Origin: an uncultured Treponema sp.
Lineage (GTDB): Bacteria > Spirochaetota > Spirochaetia > Treponematales > Treponemataceae
NCBI GenBank assembly: GCA_946411505.1
Contig: CAMKEG010000001.1
Span: forward strand, 744,001-808,000
Direction of reading: 5' to 3'
Length of the DNA: 64,000 bases
In this document: positions 62,734 to 64,000 of the stretch, one piece after another
Position numbering within the stretch: position 1 is the stretch's first letter
Layout: each line of letters opens with the position of its first letter
Made by a program: the position numbers and the translations under genes
Notes under the pieces: generated by a model
Told to the model about the DNA's origin: nothing
The model's database searches: none
What the model saw: only the letters and a program-made list of their open reading frames with translations

Positions 62734-63653
62734 TCAACAATCTCCCCGCGCAAAAGACAAATCGCATGCTCTAAAACAGGAAGCAAATATTGGACGCATT
62801 CTCTTGCCGCTTTAGGGCTTCCCGGCAAATTCACTATCAATGTATTTCCTCGAATAACGCTCGCGCCTCGCGAAAGCATGGCATTTTTTGTAATCGTCAT
62901 GCTGTAAGCCCTTAAGGCCTCCGCGATTCCAGGAGCGTTTTTTGTTGAGGCGCGAAGAGTCGCTTCTGGAGTCACATCGCGAGGAGAGAATCCAGTTCCT
63001 CCTGACGTAAATATTACATCCGGCCTTTGAATGTCCGCCAAACTGCAAAGCGTCTTATACAAAGCCTCTTGATCGTCTGGAAGAAGAGAGCGTTGGCAAA
63101 CAAGAAAGCCGGAGTCGGACAAAATTTCTTTTAAAATAGGCCCGCTTTTATCCTCGCGCTCGCCTTTAAAAGAACGGTCGCTAGAAACGATTATCGCCGC
63201 GGAAAAACGTCTTTCGCGCAAAAGCTCAAGCCGATCGCCGGAAGCGACTACCCCACCGTGAACAACTCTGGCAAAAACACCTTCCGTGGGCATAAGACAT
63301 TTTCCGCTTATTTTTGAAATATCGCAAGCGGAATGACATTTTTTTCCAATTTGCGTTATTTCCAGCTCAACATCGTTGCATTTAAAACGAGAGCCGACTG
63401 GGAACGCCTTAAAGTCAAAGCCTTGCGCAAGGAGGTTTTCGCCAAACGCGCCGGGAAAAATTTTGTCTTTCAATCCTGACGTTTTTTTAAACTTTTCAAC
63501 TTCATCCCATGACAAAAGGCTCACCTGCCTCTCGCTTCCGGCATGAGCGTCGTTTTCCAAACCAAAATCCTCCAACAATCTGCAAGAGACTATATCTTTT
63601 TTTACAGTTCCTTTTTTTTCGCTTATGCAAACGGCGCGAATCGTTCCTGTCAT
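62730..63653 (-). CDS. MOSC domain fused to molybdopterin adenylyltransferase (MogA)
   Basis: 307-residue fusion. Residues about 1-155 are a MOSC domain (EDFGLENDAHAGSERQVSLL, FGENLLAQGFDF, GKKCHSACDI), a sulfur-carrier fold. Residues about 165-307 are MogA/MoaB-like (FTSGGTGFSPRDVTPEAT; VNLPGSPKAARECV), which activates molybdopterin with AMP before molybdenum insertion. The ATG at 63653 follows GGGGGC and comes one base after the moaA stop. MOSC-MogA fusions are known in other bacteria. Confidence 0.9.
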   Translation of the reverse strand: MTGTIRAVCISEKKGTVKKDIVSCRLLEDFGLENDAHAGSERQVSLLSWDEVEKFKKTSGLKDKIFPGAFGENLLAQGFDFKAFPVGSRFKCNDVELEITQIGKKCHSACDISKISGKCLMPTEGVFARVVHGGVVASGDRLELLRERRFSAAIIVSSDRSFKGEREDKSGPILKEILSDSGFLVCQRSLLPDDQEALYKTLCSLADIQRPDVIFTSGGTGFSPRDVTPEATLRASTKNAPGIAEALRAYSMTITKNAMLSRGASVIRGNTLIVNLPGSPKAARECVQYLLPVLEHAICLLRGEIVE

Positions 63654-63654
63654 T

Positions 63655-64000
63655 TCAGCCCCCAATTTGTGACATGTCTCCCAAAAGGCCGTTTGATTGA
63701 CAAGCAAACGAGCGCGCTTTAGGTTTTCTTTTTAGAGCCGCGAAAATTTTTTCACTCAAGCAATTTTCGATTGTATCAGCGTTTTGATTGGAGCGCAATA
63801 TATTTTTTGTGTCAATAAAATCGTTAGAGCAAAGACAGAGTTTTATACGGCCGTCAGAAAGCAGTCTAAGCCTGTCGCATTCATCGCAAAACGGCTTGCT
63901 AACCGGAGAAATAAAGCCCACCCTGCCTTTAAAACCGTCAAAATAAAAAAGACGGGCAGTTTCGCCCAAATTTTTTCTTGACGCGTTCGCCTTTCCAAAA
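63655..64000 (-). CDS. moaA: GTP 3',8-cyclase MoaA, C-terminal part
   Basis: The 3' end of moaA, which runs off the right edge. The second iron-sulfur cluster motif is FCDECDRLRLLSDGRIKLCL (CxxCx13C), preceded by ASRKNLGETARLFYF and FISPVSKPFC. MoaA is the radical SAM enzyme that starts molybdopterin synthesis from GTP. It is followed directly by MOSC-MogA and fdhD on the same strand. Confidence 0.93.
   Translation of the reverse strand, partial: FGKANASRKNLGETARLFYFDGFKGRVGFISPVSKPFCDECDRLRLLSDGRIKLCLCSNDFIDTKNILRSNQNADTIENCLSEKIFAALKRKPKARSFACQSNGLLGDMSQIGG

Overview
The window reads as a chromosomal segment of a spirochaete, most likely a Treponema from an animal gut or similar habitat. 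Evidence: periplasmic-flagellum genes flgB-flgC-fliE, a TatT-type TRAP transporter set as in Treponema pallidum, a V/A-type ATPase operon, a BspA/TpLRR-type leucine-rich repeat protein, many lipoproteins with spirochaetal (loose) lipoboxes, and several families known to me mainly from treponemes. The genus is an inference from gene content; no rRNA or tRNA gene was seen.

Layout. 1-5.5 kb: start of a gene leaving the left edge, GH3-type acyl-adenylating enzyme, HAD phosphatase, PlsC, and flgB-flgC-fliE plus a membrane protein. 5.5-6.1 kb: non-coding, filled with palindromic repeats. 6.1-8.6 kb: infC-rpmI-rplT followed by two cell-division-like genes and a YaiI family gene. 8.6-16.6 kb (minus): GAF-GAF-HD-GYP signalling protein, and a TatT/TatP/DctQM TRAP operon that runs into a glycoside hydrolase 3 lipoprotein and an RsmB/F methyltransferase. 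16.7-26.7 kb: giant ankyrin lipoprotein, chemoreceptor, M13 peptidase, RNB exoribonuclease, LRR protein. 26.8-29.3 kb: methyltransferase and argG with an ArgR-like control region. 29.2-32.1 kb: an A+T-richer accessory stretch with an acetyltransferase-like pair, an orphan lipoprotein, an XRE regulator and a broken ToxN/AbiQ-type toxin gene. 32.1-45.4 kb (minus): C39-like lipoprotein, SPFH protein, map, J-domain protein, universal stress protein, and a complete V/A-ATPase operon led by secG and a PTS EIIA gene. 45.7-54 kb: tpiA, pgk, TPR and membrane proteins, then a plus-strand cell-envelope group (TPR lipoprotein, lytic transglycosylase, OmpA-family protein). 54-64 kb (minus): an eight-gene run from a large spirochaetal hypothetical to an RluA enzyme, then STAS, fdhD, a MOSC-MogA fusion and the end of moaA, i.e. 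molybdenum-cofactor and formate dehydrogenase maturation.

Most striking signals. (1) Two families of dispersed structured repeats whose copies keep their stems through paired base changes; one family has also entered two genes in the same reading frame and forms the N-terminus of two exported proteins. (2) About ten genes whose promoter -10 box lies only 6-10 bases before the start codon with no ribosome-binding site, predicting leaderless mRNAs. (3) Symmetric -10 boxes serving divergent gene pairs. (4) A decayed type III toxin gene. (5) A short recurring motif, GCAAGRCCAARA-like, that occurs in non-coding DNA and in protein insertions.
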